A stretch of DNA of 64,000 nucleotides from Pyricularia pennisetigena (lineage: Eukaryota; Ascomycota; Sordariomycetes; Magnaporthales; Pyriculariaceae): contig NW_021940919.1 of assembly GCF_004337985.1 (NCBI RefSeq), forward strand, positions 310,001-374,000, written 5' to 3'. A program made the translations under genes and the position numbers. Below are positions 24,316 to 36,609 of this stretch, piece by piece; the first letter of the stretch is position 1, and each line of letters opens with the position of its first letter. The notes beneath the pieces were generated by a model. It made no database searches and was not told where the DNA came from. It saw only the letters and a list, made by a program, of their open reading frames with translations.

Positions 24316-24804
24316 TTACTGCCCCTGCTTGACAAGCCCCGTAACCGCCTCCTCGATTTGCTTATCCGAAAGTCCTGCAGGAGGCGGTGGTTTCAAGTCA
24401 GCAGGAAAGAATAATAAAACAAGATAAACACTTTTCTTGCACAGTGATCCCATCCCACACGAATACACAGCTACAGGTGCCTCACGAGTACGCACCTTCT
24501 AATGATTGGCTCTTCTCGACGCCGAGGTCGTACCTCGCGTAGACCTTGGGGATAGTGCCGGCGGCCTCGCGGATCAGGATGGGGGTGGTCGGGTTGTTCT
24601 TCTTCATGGTCGGGTATGCCCTCATGAGGAACGACCTAAAATGATCGTTCATCAGCAAATGGCCTATAATTTTTTTGCGGGGCCAGTTATTTTGCAGATG
24701 AATGCTCAAGAAACTGACCTGACTCCTGCGCTGTGGTCGGCGGTCTGGCAGAAGAGAAAGCGGACCTCCTTGAGGCTCTGCGTAAAGGCGTACTTGGCCG
24801 ACAT
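24316..24804 (-). CDS. NADH:ubiquinone oxidoreductase 10.5 kDa subunit (NDUFA2/B8 type)
   Basis: Three exons on the minus strand, 24719-24804, 24496-24635 and 24316-24374, encode 94 residues, the size of the fungal 10.5 kDa accessory subunit of complex I. The joined protein begins MSAKYAFTQSLKEVRFLFCQ and continues SAGVRSFLMRAYPTMKKNNP, TPILIREAAGTIPKVYARYDLG and a C-terminal SDKQIEEAVTGL, matching the family throughout. Donors are GTCAGT and GTGCGT. The subunit has a thioredoxin-like fold in the matrix arm of complex I; only one Cys (residue 19) is present, so the disulfide known in the mammalian subunit cannot form. It is divergent from the pyruvate-carrier gene 665 bp away. Confidence 0.92.
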
Positions 24805-25469
24805 TGTTTCGTGGTCGTGATGTGTGATAAATGTTTTTTTTTTCCACTCGGCTCAATTGGTCGTCTCTCGTACGTCGCACGTCTATCAATCGTAGCCTGT
24901 TGCCGTGTATCGCGTGTTCGATGTCAATTGGCAGCGCAGGGCTTTCGCTGAGGGGGGCGTTGCGTTGCTGTCTCGCTGCTGTGACGTTGTTGTTTTCGGT
25001 TTGCACCTCAACATGCGCACTTGCTTTCGTCTCGTTCCAACAGCTACCGGAGGGCCCCCCCAGTGCAAAGCACGGACCTTGGACCTGGCAGCTTACAGCC
25101 TTGCAATTGTCGGCCTTTGATTGGTTGGGTCCTCCCAATGCGACCAGCTGCGAGGCCCAAAGACCGCTTTATCTCCGGAGTCCGGATCGGAGAAGGCTCC
25201 ACTCAACATCTGCCTGTACCCCCAAAGAAAATCAAGCAACACTTCTCGCATCTCTACGTCCATCCGTTGAATCCGTATCGGAGCTGTCTTGCCTGCATCA
25301 TTGGTCTTTTTCTCTTTCCTTTTATCTCTCAATTTACGCAGGGGCGGGTGTCAGCTAACAGTTGACCTACAACCAACGGACGAATCTGAATTCCCCCGAG
25401 AGCGTTCTGAGATAAAAAAAAATAAAAAAAAAACTACGGACGATAAACAACAAAAAAATATAAAGAAAA
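24805..25469. promoter_or_regulatory. Shared divergent promoter region of two mitochondrial genes
   Basis: This 665-bp stretch separates the start codons of the complex I subunit gene (minus) and the MPC2-type gene (plus). It must hold both promoters. No certain TATA box or known motif was identified. The 3' part is pyrimidine-rich up to about 25330, then A-rich just before the MPC2 start. Confidence 0.6.
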
Positions 25470-26501
25470 ATGTCGGCTGCAGCAGCAACCTTCGCCCGCA
25501 CGACGGCTCGCCCCGTCTTCCGATCCGGCCAGATCGCCGCCCAGGCTCGCGCCGCCTTCCGTCAGCAGCAATGGAAGCAGCATGCCGGCAGGAGGTGGCA
25601 GAGCAGCGCCGCCCCGGAGGCTGAGGCCAACCCAAGCTGGTTCAAGCGCATGTGGGACAGCCCGATTGGTATCAAGACTGTGCATTTCTGGTGAGTCCTT
25701 CTGTTTGTTCTGGGTAAAACAGCCAGTTATCTGGAGGGGACTGCAGCGTGATTCCCAATCCCAGTAATCTTGTGTACGGGGTCATGCTAATACTGCTTTG
25801 TTGTTCCTTTCGCATAGGGCTCCCGTCATGAAGGTATGTCGATAGTCTCGAGTTCGCGATTCCATGATACTTCCACCGATCCGGAGGGGTGCCACGACCC
25901 ACGCCAAGCAAGGGCTTTGGTCTTCTTGCTCGTTGACGATAGCCTATCTCGCTTTGCACGGCACTGTCACACCCTGGATGCGCTCAAGATGTGGAGCGAC
26001 GGCCACGCGTATCACGGAGGGATTACGAATTATTACAGCCTTTCTACTGTGGTTTAGGGGGGCTGACAATTCTACAACTTCTACACAGTGGGCTGTCGTC
26101 CTCGCCGGTGTGTCCGACTTCTTCCGCCCAGCAGAGAAGCTCTCGCTCACCCAGAACGCCGCCCTGACGGCAACGGGCTTCATCTGGACCCGCTGGTGCT
26201 TGATCATCAAGCCCAAGAACTACCTGTACGTTTCCTCCCGTTCTCCGACACCTTTTGTTGGGAGTTCCTACATGCCCTGGGGTAATCCTGGCGTCCCGGA
26301 CGTTTATTTGTTACAATGACTAACGCAGGGATGTTTCACCCACCCCATCACAGTCTCGCTGCCGTAAACTTCTTCCTCGGCATCGTCGGCACCATCCAGG
26401 TCTCCCGAATCCTCATGTACCAGGCTTCTCAGAAGAATGCCGTCCTTCCGGCCATTGAGGAGAAGGTTGAGGAGGTCAAGGATGCTGTCAAGTCTTCTTA
26501 G
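25470..26501 (+). CDS. Mitochondrial pyruvate carrier subunit, MPC2 type
   Basis: Four exons, 25470-25690, 25818-25833 (16 nt), 26089-26225 and 26354-26501, encode 173 residues. Residues 1-45 are rich in Ala, Arg and Gln without acidic residues, as in a mitochondrial presequence. The family core follows: PIGIKTVHFWAPVMKWAVVLAG, SLTQNAALTATGFIWTRWCL, IIKPKNYLLAAVNFFLGIVG, then a charged C-terminal tail. MPC2-type proteins pair with MPC1 to import pyruvate across the inner membrane. The 16-nt exon 2 is required to keep the WAPVMK motif and restores phase exactly; the third intron-exon joint gives NYLLAA as expected. The 255-nt second intron is the longest in the window. Confidence 0.93.
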
Positions 26502-27787
26502 AAAAAAATGAAGACAAGAAAAAAGAAAATAATTAATTGTTTATAATCTTTTTTCACTCGCTTTTTTTTTTCTTTCAGAGAGAGACCAATTGATGCAGAC
26601 GAAAAGACACGCGGCATGCGCCCAAACAGATGACTGGAATCGATCATTTTAGTCGCAACCATGCAATCTACCTAACTAGCCATCTGGGTTTTGTCTTTGG
26701 TGAGAGATAACTACAGCAAAGCGACTAGAGACGCAGCTTTCCTCCCCTCATGCGGGGGATTTTGGGGTCAAAGAAACCGACGAATCCCCGGGTCTAAGAG
26801 GGATAGGGAGGATGCGGGCTGCATTGGCAAAGGGAGAAAGGTGGTGTCGAAACGCCGTGATATATCCGAGACTGGACGGAGCCGGCCTCACTCGGGGTTT
26901 TGGCATGCGTCTGCATGCCATATCCTTTTTTTTTATGCTTTGCTCTTTTTTTTTTTTTTTTTTGGCCTTGACGTGAGATTGAACACGAGGCTTAGAGAGG
27001 TCACTTTCTGGTGGTGGCAAGGCTGCAACCGGAACTGCGGGGATGGGTTATGCGAGGAAGACTTTGTACAAACCTGCCTAATAGGGCTTGGCATTGAACG
27101 GTTCAAATAATCCGTCTCTCGCTGCTCGTGAGATGAACACGTTTGACTTGCCTACGGTGAAATTGTCCATTGTGTACCACAAAGCTCGCAAAGCCCCTTA
27201 GTGGTAGAGTTGCATCCAATGCAGCAGGATGTTGCATAGAGTGGGCGTCACAGTAGGGACTTTAGTTGACCGGCATTGGTAACAATGGAAAAACCAGATG
27301 ATGCCTGGCGACGTGTCCATCGTTGGAATGCACCCGCAGCAAGTAGACAACGGACGTATTATGGTAGTTTATAGTAGCCGATTGAACCCCAGAAATATTA
27401 CGCCAGACTGCCCAGAGGTCTATGCTACTACTCCTAGACCGGAAGAAATACCATACAACGTACATGAATTACCCGGTATGCAGCCCCCTCGTTTCGTCTT
27501 TGAGAAAGAATAAAAACATAAGAAAATGGTGTCCATCGTCCTCTTCTTGTTTGGTCTTTCAAACCTCTTTCGAGCCAGAAATAAACATAACAGGAAGCCT
27601 TTTTCCATAGCCATGACTCCCCTGATTAAATTCAAAAACAAAAGACGCACATACTCCAAACATTTGTGAAATCTTGTCTTTGTAAGATTTCCGTCATGAA
27701 AAATAAGGTGAGAGGAATGATATAGAGTCGAGAAAATTCAGCGCGTTGCCTCTTTCCCTTTGCTTTCAGGGTTCTAACTGATGCCGA
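26502..27787. other. Convergent intergenic region
   Basis: This separates the 3' ends of the MPC2-type gene and the Skt5-like gene. A T17 run lies at about 26947-26963. No gene is recognised on either strand. Confidence 0.6.
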
Positions 27788-30700
27788 CTACATGACCACG
27801 CATTCTCCCTCCTGTTTTGGTGTGCTTCGAGATATACGTTCCCGTTGCCGTGTCGGGCCGTTTTTGCCAGCCCGCTTGAGATCTTCGAGCCGTTCGCGAG
27901 CCTTGGGGAAATCCTGGGCTGTAAAAGGGAAAAAAGAAGGAGAGACTTCGAGTTAGCAATTTGATTCCTAATCCGATTCAAAGCCCTAAAAAAAAAAAAA
28001 AAAAAAAAAACTCACCAGCAGCTCTCCAATACCACCTCTTCGCATCCTCCAGGTTAGCAGGGACGCCGATGCCAATCTCGGTAAAGTAACCCATGGCATA
28101 CTCGGCCTTTGCCAGACCTGCGAGCGCCGCCTTTCGCGCCCATAGATACGCCTCAGTGTCGCTCTGCGCCAGGACGCCCTCAGCCCCTGTCAGGTACCAA
28201 CCTGACAGTGCCAGCTCCGATTGGTGCTCCTCCTGCGTCGCCGCCTTGCTGTACCACATGATGCTGGATCTTGGGTCGATCGGGCACCCCATGAGACCGT
28301 ACTCGTAAGCTGCTCCAAGCCGGAACTGACTGAACTTGTATCCCAGATCTGCCGCCTGAGTGAAGAGGCTGAAAGCATAGCCCTCGTCGCGCACAATGGC
28401 GTCGTTGGGCTGCGCGCTCTCGTAAAGGAGACCCAGCTCGTGCAGCGCGTGTGGGTTCTCGGCATCCGCGCGCTCCGCCGCCCGCTTCAGCCAGCCAACC
28501 GCCTCGCGGGGGTTCTTCTGCTGCCCAAGAAGACCCTTGAGCAGAATCATACCGACCTTGTACATGGCAGGCGTGTCGCCTAGCATGGCCGCACGCTTGT
28601 ACCACTGGATTGCCTTGAGTGGATCCTTCCTAGTTCCACCGCCTTCCTCGTGACCAATCTCGCAGCAAACAGCCGTCCGGTACGCCGCGGCTGCGTTGCC
28701 GAGTTTGGCTGCCGACTGGTATAGAGTAAAGGCCTCCTTGTTGTCAGGCTCCGGCCCGAAGACGCCCCGACCTAGGCAGTCAGCCATAAAGAACATAGCG
28801 TCTGCGTTTTGTGCATGAGAAAGCTTCTTGAGTATCTTGTGCGCGTCGTTTGCATAACGCTCGCGCGACTTTTGCCGCCCCCTAGGATCAGGTATGTTGG
28901 GTACCAAGACATCCATGGCTTCGACAAGTCGCTTAGCCAGCCTGAGCGCCGAGTTTTGGTCATTGGGGTCTGTCTTGATGACCGCCCTGAGGTGCTCAAG
29001 CTCCTCAACAGTGACTGAAGTTTGCGGCTCAGGCCGTGGTGGTGCCATAGGGGCGCTAATTTGAGAGACAGGTGGGGCGGACATGTTCGAGTTCATCGGC
29101 GGCGTGTTGTTATAGTGCCGGACAGGCGGCGGCTTGTTGATCATCTGACTTGCGACCGAATTCTGCATCAATCCAGGCCGGACCGGGGCTGGGTGAGACG
29201 GAAGCGAGTCTGGATTTTGACCAGGCAGGGGAGCAGACTGTGTTGATGCGCCACTCCCGTGTCGAACAGGAGCAGCGCCCATCGGAAGCCCTGGGCCGCC
29301 AGGCATCCTCTGATCGTATCCCTGGTCGTACCCCTGATCGTAGCCTTGGTCATAACCGTCGGGACCAGGACCAGGACCATTGGGTTGACCAGCCTGGTAT
29401 GGCTTGTACTGATTAGGAATCGGAGGCACGTCACCTACCATCTCAAAGACAGCTGCTTGAGATTGCCGTAGATCAGGCTGTGATTTCGTCCTGTTGAGAT
29501 CAGGCTGTCTGCCTGGACTGCCACGTTCTTGTGGGCCTCCAGGAGGTTGGCGCATATGTTGGTCTACTGAGCCGTTGCGGAGATGATTGGCCGATCGATT
29601 AAAGTCAGGAATTTCGGCGATGCCGTCGTTCCGTGGTGGCTGTTGTTGTTGGGGAGGGTTGTCATAGTAGTCGTAGAAATCGTCAAAAGAAACTGGCCTC
29701 TGGGCTTGCGGGCCATAGCCATCGTTAGGATTATCGTAGCCCCGCTGGTACTGACCGTCCTCCCGCAGCGGAGCTGGAGGCGGGGGCATGCCGTTGGCTG
29801 GATAGCCCCGTGGTGGGCCGCGCATTCCCTGTGCCGTTGACGGTCTAGCCGGTAGACCCATTCCCATACCCCGCCCTGCCGGTCCGGGTCCTGGCCCAGG
29901 CCCAGGCCCAGGATAAGGTGTAGTCTCGGAGCGCCCAGGCGGAGGGCCACGCGGGCCAGGGCCGCCTCTTGGATCGTTAGGCATGGTCATGGTTCGTTGC
30001 GGAGGCCCAAACTCGTCCCTGAAACCCCCAGGAGGGCCGTAGCCTTCATCTGAACCTGGCGGTCCGCGCTGGCCTTGATGTCCACCATCTTGGCTGAAGC
30101 CTCGCTGCGGCGGACCTCTAGGCCCATCGTTGGGACCAGGTGGACCCATAGGGCCACCCCTGTTTGCTGTTGGCGGCGGCGCATCTCCTAGCCCTGTGCG
30201 ATCCTGGATAGCCATACCACCCATTTTCTCTAGAATCTGATTCTCTTCGTCGATTTCCGTTCTTTTGCGCTGGCCGGGAAAAGTAGGGAAAGCACCCCCA
30301 AAGCCCATTTCCTGGGGGCTAAGCATGGGTCCGCGTGCGCTGCCACGACCTGCAAAGGTGGTCAGACGCTAATTCCTTCAAGGGACTTCGAGACGAGAGA
30401 TGGAAGGTTCATACTCACCAAACGGATCCGCTGTTGCAGAGCGTTGAAGAGGGTTTGGTCCCCCGCGACCAGGCCCAGGACCATTATGAAATCCTCTACC
30501 CGGCCCAGGCCCAGGTCCACCACCGCGAGGCGGCATAGGCCCACGCGGCGGCATACCTCCTCGTCCTCCGGGGCCTTGCATCGGCCTGCCCCTCCCTGGC
30601 CCTGGTCCCATAGGCCCAGGTCCAGGCCCAGGCCCGTATTGATCATGGAGTTGGTAGTTCTGAGGTGGCCCTCTCTGGTAGTTCATGTCGTCGTACTGCT

Positions 30701-30941
30701 GGTCATACTCGGGACCGTACCCTCCGCCACGACCACCATAATCATCATAGCCACCGTATCCATCCTGGTATTGCTGGTCGTAGGCTTGCGGAGGTGAGTT
30801 GTAGTTTTGTGGAGGCGGCCCTGCGAACTGTCGACCGGGCGGTCCGTTGGGGCCCGGAGGATACTGTCGCTGCGGAGGCGGACGTGGCGCACCTGGGCCA
30901 TTGTAGGGCCGTTGTTGTGGGTAGCCGCCGTCGTATGACAT
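27788..30941 (-). CDS. Skt5/Chs4-type chitin synthase activator with Sel1 repeats and C-terminal CaaX
   Basis: Three exons, 30419-30941, 28016-30349 and 27788-27918, give 995 residues. The first 600 are Pro/Gly/Gln/Tyr-rich and disordered, including a fourfold YDQG repeat. A Sel1-type solenoid spans about 640-950 (motifs such as AIQWYKRAAMLGD, AVGWLKRAAERAD, AFSLFTQAADLGYKFSQFRLGAAYEYG, AYLWARKAALAGLAKAEY). The short last exon supplies a basic tail ending in CVVM, a CaaX prenylation signal like that of yeast Chs4/Skt5. Such proteins activate class IV chitin synthase at the plasma membrane at sites of growth and septation. The donor of intron 2 is followed by a 23-nt T run (sense strand). Filamentous fungi have several paralogues, so the exact orthologue is not claimed. 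Confidence 0.88.
27988..28010. repeat. Poly-A tract (poly-T in sense) in the last intron of the Skt5-like gene
   Basis: Twenty-three A residues on the plus strand, lying directly after the GTGAG of the minus-strand 5' splice site. Confidence 0.95.
29308..29359 (-). repeat. Fourfold imperfect 12-bp tandem repeat encoding YDQG
   Basis: Within the Skt5-like coding region a 12-bp unit is repeated about four times with small changes, giving consecutive YDQG units in the disordered N-terminal part of the protein. Confidence 0.85.
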
Positions 30942-32064
30942 GACTGAGACGCCGGCGAACCTACCCGGTTCTGGATCGCCCTTAGCGTGCTTTCTCGTCT
31001 GATTTCTTCCGGCAGTCTACTGTTCGTATCTCTGGCACTGCCTCTTGTTGTTCGTCTTCTCTCCACGTCACCCAAAACCCTGGAAGAGAGAGCGTTTGAA
31101 CAAGAAAAAAAAATAATAATAAAAGCTTGTTGTAAAACGCCGCCTTGGTGTGCGCAGGCGTTCGTATTTGTGTAGTCAGTACAGGTCAGGTCGCGTGGTA
31201 TTGCTCGTCGAGGTCCATTCGTATGGCGCAAAAACAAACAAAGACACCGAGCGATTAGGGCGGCAGGCTAATGAGGAACGGGGATTGATTGCTGAACAAA
31301 ACGACCAAGGAACACAACTTTGCTTTGGTTGGCGGCACCTGGGCGGCTAGCGCTAAGAAGTTGACGATACTCTTGGCAGTGAGTCGTCTGAAGCTAAGTA
31401 GATAAATGTACTCCGGGTAACAAAATTCTCAAACAAGAGAATCGGGGGCTGCGACTTTTTGTGAGGTGGTTCGCAGGGTGGTTTCGGTGACTGCTGATCA
31501 ACGTTTCGGCAGGGCTTCCCTCGGGAACGGGGGTTGGGCGGGTAGGCAACTTCAGCTGCTGCAACCCAACTCTCGGCTGTCGAGTGTCAAAACAGTACAA
31601 AAAAAAGGGTGCATGGACGTTTTACGGTACTTGATGGGCAACGGTTTTTTCCCCGGGGGGACAGATTTGTTTGTGAACAAGCAAATAAAAAGAAAAAAAC
31701 AAAAGAAGTGAAGTAAATATTCAATTAGTAAAATTGAAGAAAGAAGAAGACGGAAAAAAAAGAAAAAGTGGCAAAGAGATAATTTGTTTGCTGCACTCTG
31801 AGATTGAAAAGGACCAGTCAATGCATGAAAGCAAAGAGGAAACGCGAGTGAGAATGCTGGTTGGTCTAGGTCGAGTCGAAAGTGAGTGCTGCTGAGTCCG
31901 CAAACTGCGAAATTGCTTCTCGCCAGCCTCGATGCAGAAGCGGCAGTGGGGGGTTCAGGATCCACTTGCCGGGGACAGCTGGGAGCGGATGGTGGCGGGC
32001 CGTTGTGGTTTCTTTTCGCTTGCCGGAGGCCGGCTTGGAATTTTACGATTGTTTGATTGCGTCC

Positions 32065-32092
32065 AAAAAAAAAAAAAAAAAAAAAAAAAAAA
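32065..32092. repeat. Poly-A tract, 28 nt
   Basis: An uninterrupted run of 28 A residues in gene-free DNA. Confidence 0.95.
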
Positions 32093-32391
32093 CGGCGCAT
32101 ATTTTATTTGCCTTGCCTATCATACATTGGGAACCTAGGTACGTACGTTCGTCACCTTGTAATGCACACCACTATCCTCAAGGACGAAAATCCAAAATCT
32201 TCAGCATTTAGAAATACGGCATTACCGAATACGATGGGGTTTCTCTCCATCATTCCTCTTTGCGGCAGAGACAATTCTACAGCCCAAAGCAGCCTGACCA
32301 ACTTGCGTTTGGCGTGCCTCACAGACAGACTGCCGAGTAGTTGAAACTCAACCCAGTCAAATCCCCAGTCCGGCCTCAACAGGGTAGCCCG

Positions 32392-32508
32392 AGGTACCTG
32401 GGGTGCCTAACTTACCTAGCTACTGTAGGTAACTTACCTACTTTGGTACTACCCACTCGTACCTTAATACTCTGTACCTTACCTTACCCTACCTTGCCTA
32501 CTACCACG
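32392..32508. repeat. Cluster of TACCT/AGGTA pentamers
   Basis: Many copies of TACCT or its complement AGGTA occur within 120 bp (AGGTACCT, CTTACCT, GTAGGTA, TACCTTACCTTACCCTACCTTGCCTAC). A similar cluster lies upstream of the histidine kinase gene. The role is unknown; see findings. Confidence 0.7.
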
Positions 32509-35250
32509 TTTGCACTTTAACCTTGAGGCCCAATAGGACCCGGCCCACGGTTGCAGTCTCAGACATCCTGAGTCCATCTTCACCTGTTTCGCCCTATTTT
32601 CAAACTGGAGAAAAAAAACAGGAGTGCCTCCGCTGTTTTGCGAGAGATGGTCTTGTTATTAGGATCTTCACTTACCTACAAAATCGAACGTTCACCCGCA
32701 TACATTTCATCCGTGCCCATTGTTTTGTCCAAGTCTCTCCCTATGTCTTTTTTTTTTTTTTTTGACAGCACGCCTTGTTCCTGCGTCTTCCCGTCAACAT
32801 GCATACACCTACCCGCAAATAATTACGATGTAACTTGATTTGGGGGTCAAGGTACTTGAACTATGGTCTCCACTCCAACCGATGCCGCTACGTATGTACA
32901 GTACAGCACGTTGGTTGACAAGGAAGGGGATTTTGGGGCGGTCCCTCGTCGCTTGATTGGCTGGTTCCCCTGCTGATCGGTGCTTGGATGTCGATTGGCT
33001 TGTCCAAGCTGCATACGATGGAACCTTCAGGGAAGCTAGGCTTGCTAGGCCCGTTAGTACCGGTAGGTATGAAGTACAGTAGAACAATGGAACCCAGCCG
33101 CAACGACGTACGCAAGCAAGGTTCAGACTACCTTGGGTAATTCAGAACGGCAAATCCCGACTGGACCACCCAAGTCCTGGCTGTGTGCTCACTGTGACTT
33201 TGCAATGTTTCGACCGTGTTGTCGTCCTTCTAATAGTGAGGAATAGTAGTCAGGTCGGTACTCAGTCATCTTTATTTAATATCTTTATCTAATATTGCTT
33301 GGCCGGCTCGAGAACGGGCTGCTAGGGCTGCCTAGACAAGGCTTGCCTGACTGATGATTCCGATTGTAAATTCAATAAATCAGACGGATTCTGCTTGTCT
33401 CACGGTTCAACAGGACGAACCACTCAAATCATAGCATCATGTTATAGCACTGCCTACCAACCACACGACTTTGCGCCTCCATGGTTGATCGCGGCAAGCA
33501 TACGCATGAACTGCGCAGCATGTGGACTGATCAACCAAACAATGTCATAACAGTACAGTATTTCGTAGTAAGCGATCCCGAGGGGTGTGGGTGGGAATGG
33601 CCGCTCAAAGTTGGGTTCTGGGCAAAGAATTGCTCTGCCAACGAATAAGTGGAAAGCTCATTGAAGCTTGGTCAGACAGATAGAATCTGGTTGCGGGAGT
33701 TTGGTCTTGTTGGAATGTTTGGTTCAACTTTGCGTCATTGAGGGAGGCCTCGCAAAAGAAAATCATGGCCGGCGTTTTCCACAATTGGTGGCCCCACCTC
33801 ACTTTCGCCAGGTGAATAGCATGTTTGTTGCTGCAAAAGTACCATCAACCACCATCTATCTATTTGTGCCTCATTGCTCCCCTTGAATCTGGCTTACCAA
33901 GGACCCCCGATCGACGCTTATGACCGTCAGAATATTGCCGTGCTGCGCGCAGCTTGGCAGCTTTGGAAAAGCACATTCCAAGTCAGATTAGCGGTCAATC
34001 TTGACTTGGTTTTGAGGACTGCTGACCAGAAAAATTCTCCCGAGGCCCCAAATTGGTTAAAAATGGGATTCCCAACAACAATAAATAGCAGAGCAACAGA
34101 CCATGTGCTGACAATTGGGAGGATCAAAAAGACACCAAATCCCTGCCATGGAAGAAGATCTTGCCCCCTCCTCATCAGCTTCAAGGCTGACAACGTTGCT
34201 CAAGCAGGCAACTCTTCATATGTGCCCAGCTTCTTCGCCTCCACTCACTGCCTTGGTCTTGTCAGGACTGCCCTGGACGGCCTCGGTGTCTCCACAAGGC
34301 TCCCCATATCACACACAATCACCTAATTTTAACATCTCCGGCCAATCGCCAAGCCGGATTCTGCATACGACTATGCTAACAGGGTTTGATTATCGCCAGG
34401 GAATGCATCATGTTCTCGACGAAACACCAAATAGATTTTGCCCCAATAGCCGTGATGTCTATATCATGTCTTGTGCACAGCGACAAAAACCAACAGTTGC
34501 CTCCCCCTACATTTGACATTGTTGAAAAAAAAAATAATTTATCCGATACAATATTTCAAACCTGCTTCCGAATACAATAGACAAGTCAAATGAAACAAAT
34601 CCTCCCAATATAGCCACAAGCTGGCCAGTGACATGAGCAGACCGACCGACAAACCGCAGGCCTGCGACCTCGGTGAAAAGACGCCGAGCAGCTTGATCTC
34701 CGGACGGGCGTCGACAAGCCATCCTCTCCATCCCCGGACTGCTCGGCGCGCTTCTTCGCATTGGGGAACAGTTTACTCGGCTTCTCGCGACACGGCACCG
34801 AATTCGACCGGCCGCGTGTCTCGCGAGTTGTCCGGGTGCGGCGTATATTCGGTAGCCGCTGCTTCGATAATTTAAATGCTGCGGCGCCGTCTGCGGCGTC
34901 GCCATCGTCTTGCTGGCCAGCCCTTTGCCGGCCGGGTCTGTTCTTCTTGTAGGGTCAATGCTTTCTGTTGCCTATCTTCTTTGCTCGTGTTTCTGCCTCA
35001 AGTCGTGTCTCGGGTAGGTTGTATATCGCAGCAAGAATTTGCTACACCACCCAAACCCTGCAGACAGTGTGACGCGGATGTTTTGAAGGTGAGTGAGCGA
35101 ACGGGCCGAGTCTTCAAGGAGACCATGAAAAAGAAAAGGCGATGTATGGTGGTCTTCCCACTTTGGTGGGTTGTAAAGTCCTTATCTGCTCGTTGACAAC
35201 CTAGAAAACTAGGCGGCTGGCATCCTTCTCATACTTAAAATTCGGAGGCG

Positions 35251-35274
35251 AAAAAAAAAAAAAAAAAAAAAAAA
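35251..35274. repeat. Poly-A tract, 24 nt
   Basis: An uninterrupted run of 24 A residues in gene-free DNA. Confidence 0.95.
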
Positions 35275-36609
35275 TTAAAGGCGCGATAAAAGCCAACATG
35301 GCCGGCATGACTATGATTGTCCTGTCCTATATAGGTCGGCTGGAATCCTGCAAGTGTGAAAGTCAACACATATTGTGGCCGTCAGGGGACGCCACTGAAT
35401 ATGCACCCAGGTATTCAAGATACAACCGCAGAATTCACACTAGGTCAAGATGAACCGGCAGTCGTGACCAGATCGGCTTCTTTAGAAGCCCGACTGGTCC
35501 AGGAGCGCTTCCCTGGGCAGTAGCAGCCAAGTCTGGAATACAACTGCCACTCCTATCCATTCCTCTGGTAGACAGAGCCTGACCCAGTGGGAGCAATGGG
35601 GCGAGAAAGCGAAGGCATTTCTGATTCAATTTCTGCATGCCCAGAAAATACATCTAGCGGACGGCTGGTCATACCCGCTTGAGCACTATAGAAGACCTTC
35701 TTACCGCAGTCCGTATAGTTTAACTCTTCAAGGTTCCCCAAGGCACAGCTGTATCAATTTCCCCAAGTGTATAGCAACGTGCATGCTAAAAAAAGTCACA
35801 TTGACATGGTTGATGTTCAAACTCGTTAGGTAGACGCCTCAACCAGCTTCAATCTCCAGTTCGATATTCAATCTTTTCAGCTTGATTGGCGGTACGGACA
35901 GAGGACCTTCATTCCCTGTAACAAACCCACGACCATTTTTTGACGAATTTTTGCAGTATTTATGTTTGCATGTCACTGAGCTGTCCATGCACGGACAGCC
36001 CAGGCTGACTTTTATTATCAGGCTCAACCATCTATTTCTAATGATTTCTATAGACGTGCGTGCCACTCACCTCGCGAGACTCGACCTGTCTCCCAGCAAA
36101 GAAAATCAAAACTCTCTTCGAAGAAGAGAGAGAGAGAAAGAGAAAAAAAAAAAAAAGAAAAAAAACAAACTCCACGGCAATGCCAGTCGTGATGCAGAAT
36201 CCCCTCTCGTGACATGAAATCCTCCCAAACACCAAAACACCCGCACTTGGTGATCGTCATAAGTAAGGTAACTAATAGCACAGGAAAGAAAAAAAAAAAG
36301 AAAGAAAGAAATCCCTGCCCTCTGAATTCCCTGAGGGAAATATCGTGGAAAAAGAAAATCCATGCGTGGGATGCCTGCTAACACCCCATCCATAATCATT
36401 CACATAAGAGTAAGCAAAGTCATGAAGAATGGCGTGAAAATATTTGTGGGGGATATACACCGAGGACAAGATGAAGAAAAAAATGAAAGAAAAAAGCGGA
36501 GGGGAAAAAACAAAAAGGGAAACTCATGTTGCCAGAAAAGAAGGACGATAAATCCGGCGAAGGGTTGTTATACCAGCTGGGCTTTTGCTAGCCCTCCTCT
36601 TTCTGCTGG

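Larger units (their letters stand above)
30942..36609. other. Gene-free region of 5.7 kb
   Basis: No recognisable gene on either strand. It contains the promoter of the Skt5-like gene (right-hand side of 30941), A28 at 32065-32092, A24 at 35251-35274, T14 near 32750, and a dense cluster of TACCT/AGGTA pentamers at 32392-32508. A GC-richer patch at about 34630-34950 has open frames on both strands (up to 132 codons) that match nothing I recognise. Near 36100-36530 the plus strand is unusually rich in AAAG/GAAA, at the 3' side of the histidine kinase gene. Confidence 0.5.

Noticed and set aside
29308..29359. Regular repeats considered as a CRISPR-like array
   Set aside because: They are in-frame coding repeats (YDQG) with no spacers, in a eukaryotic gene.
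33874..34326. Plus-strand 150-codon frame
   Set aside because: Starts with TTG, lacks family resemblance and lies in a gene-free AT-rich region.
34507..34905. GC-richer patch with a 132-codon minus-strand frame
   Set aside because: Open frames exist on both strands, composition is Arg/Ala/Ser-rich as in chance frames, and the C-terminal part runs into T-rich DNA.
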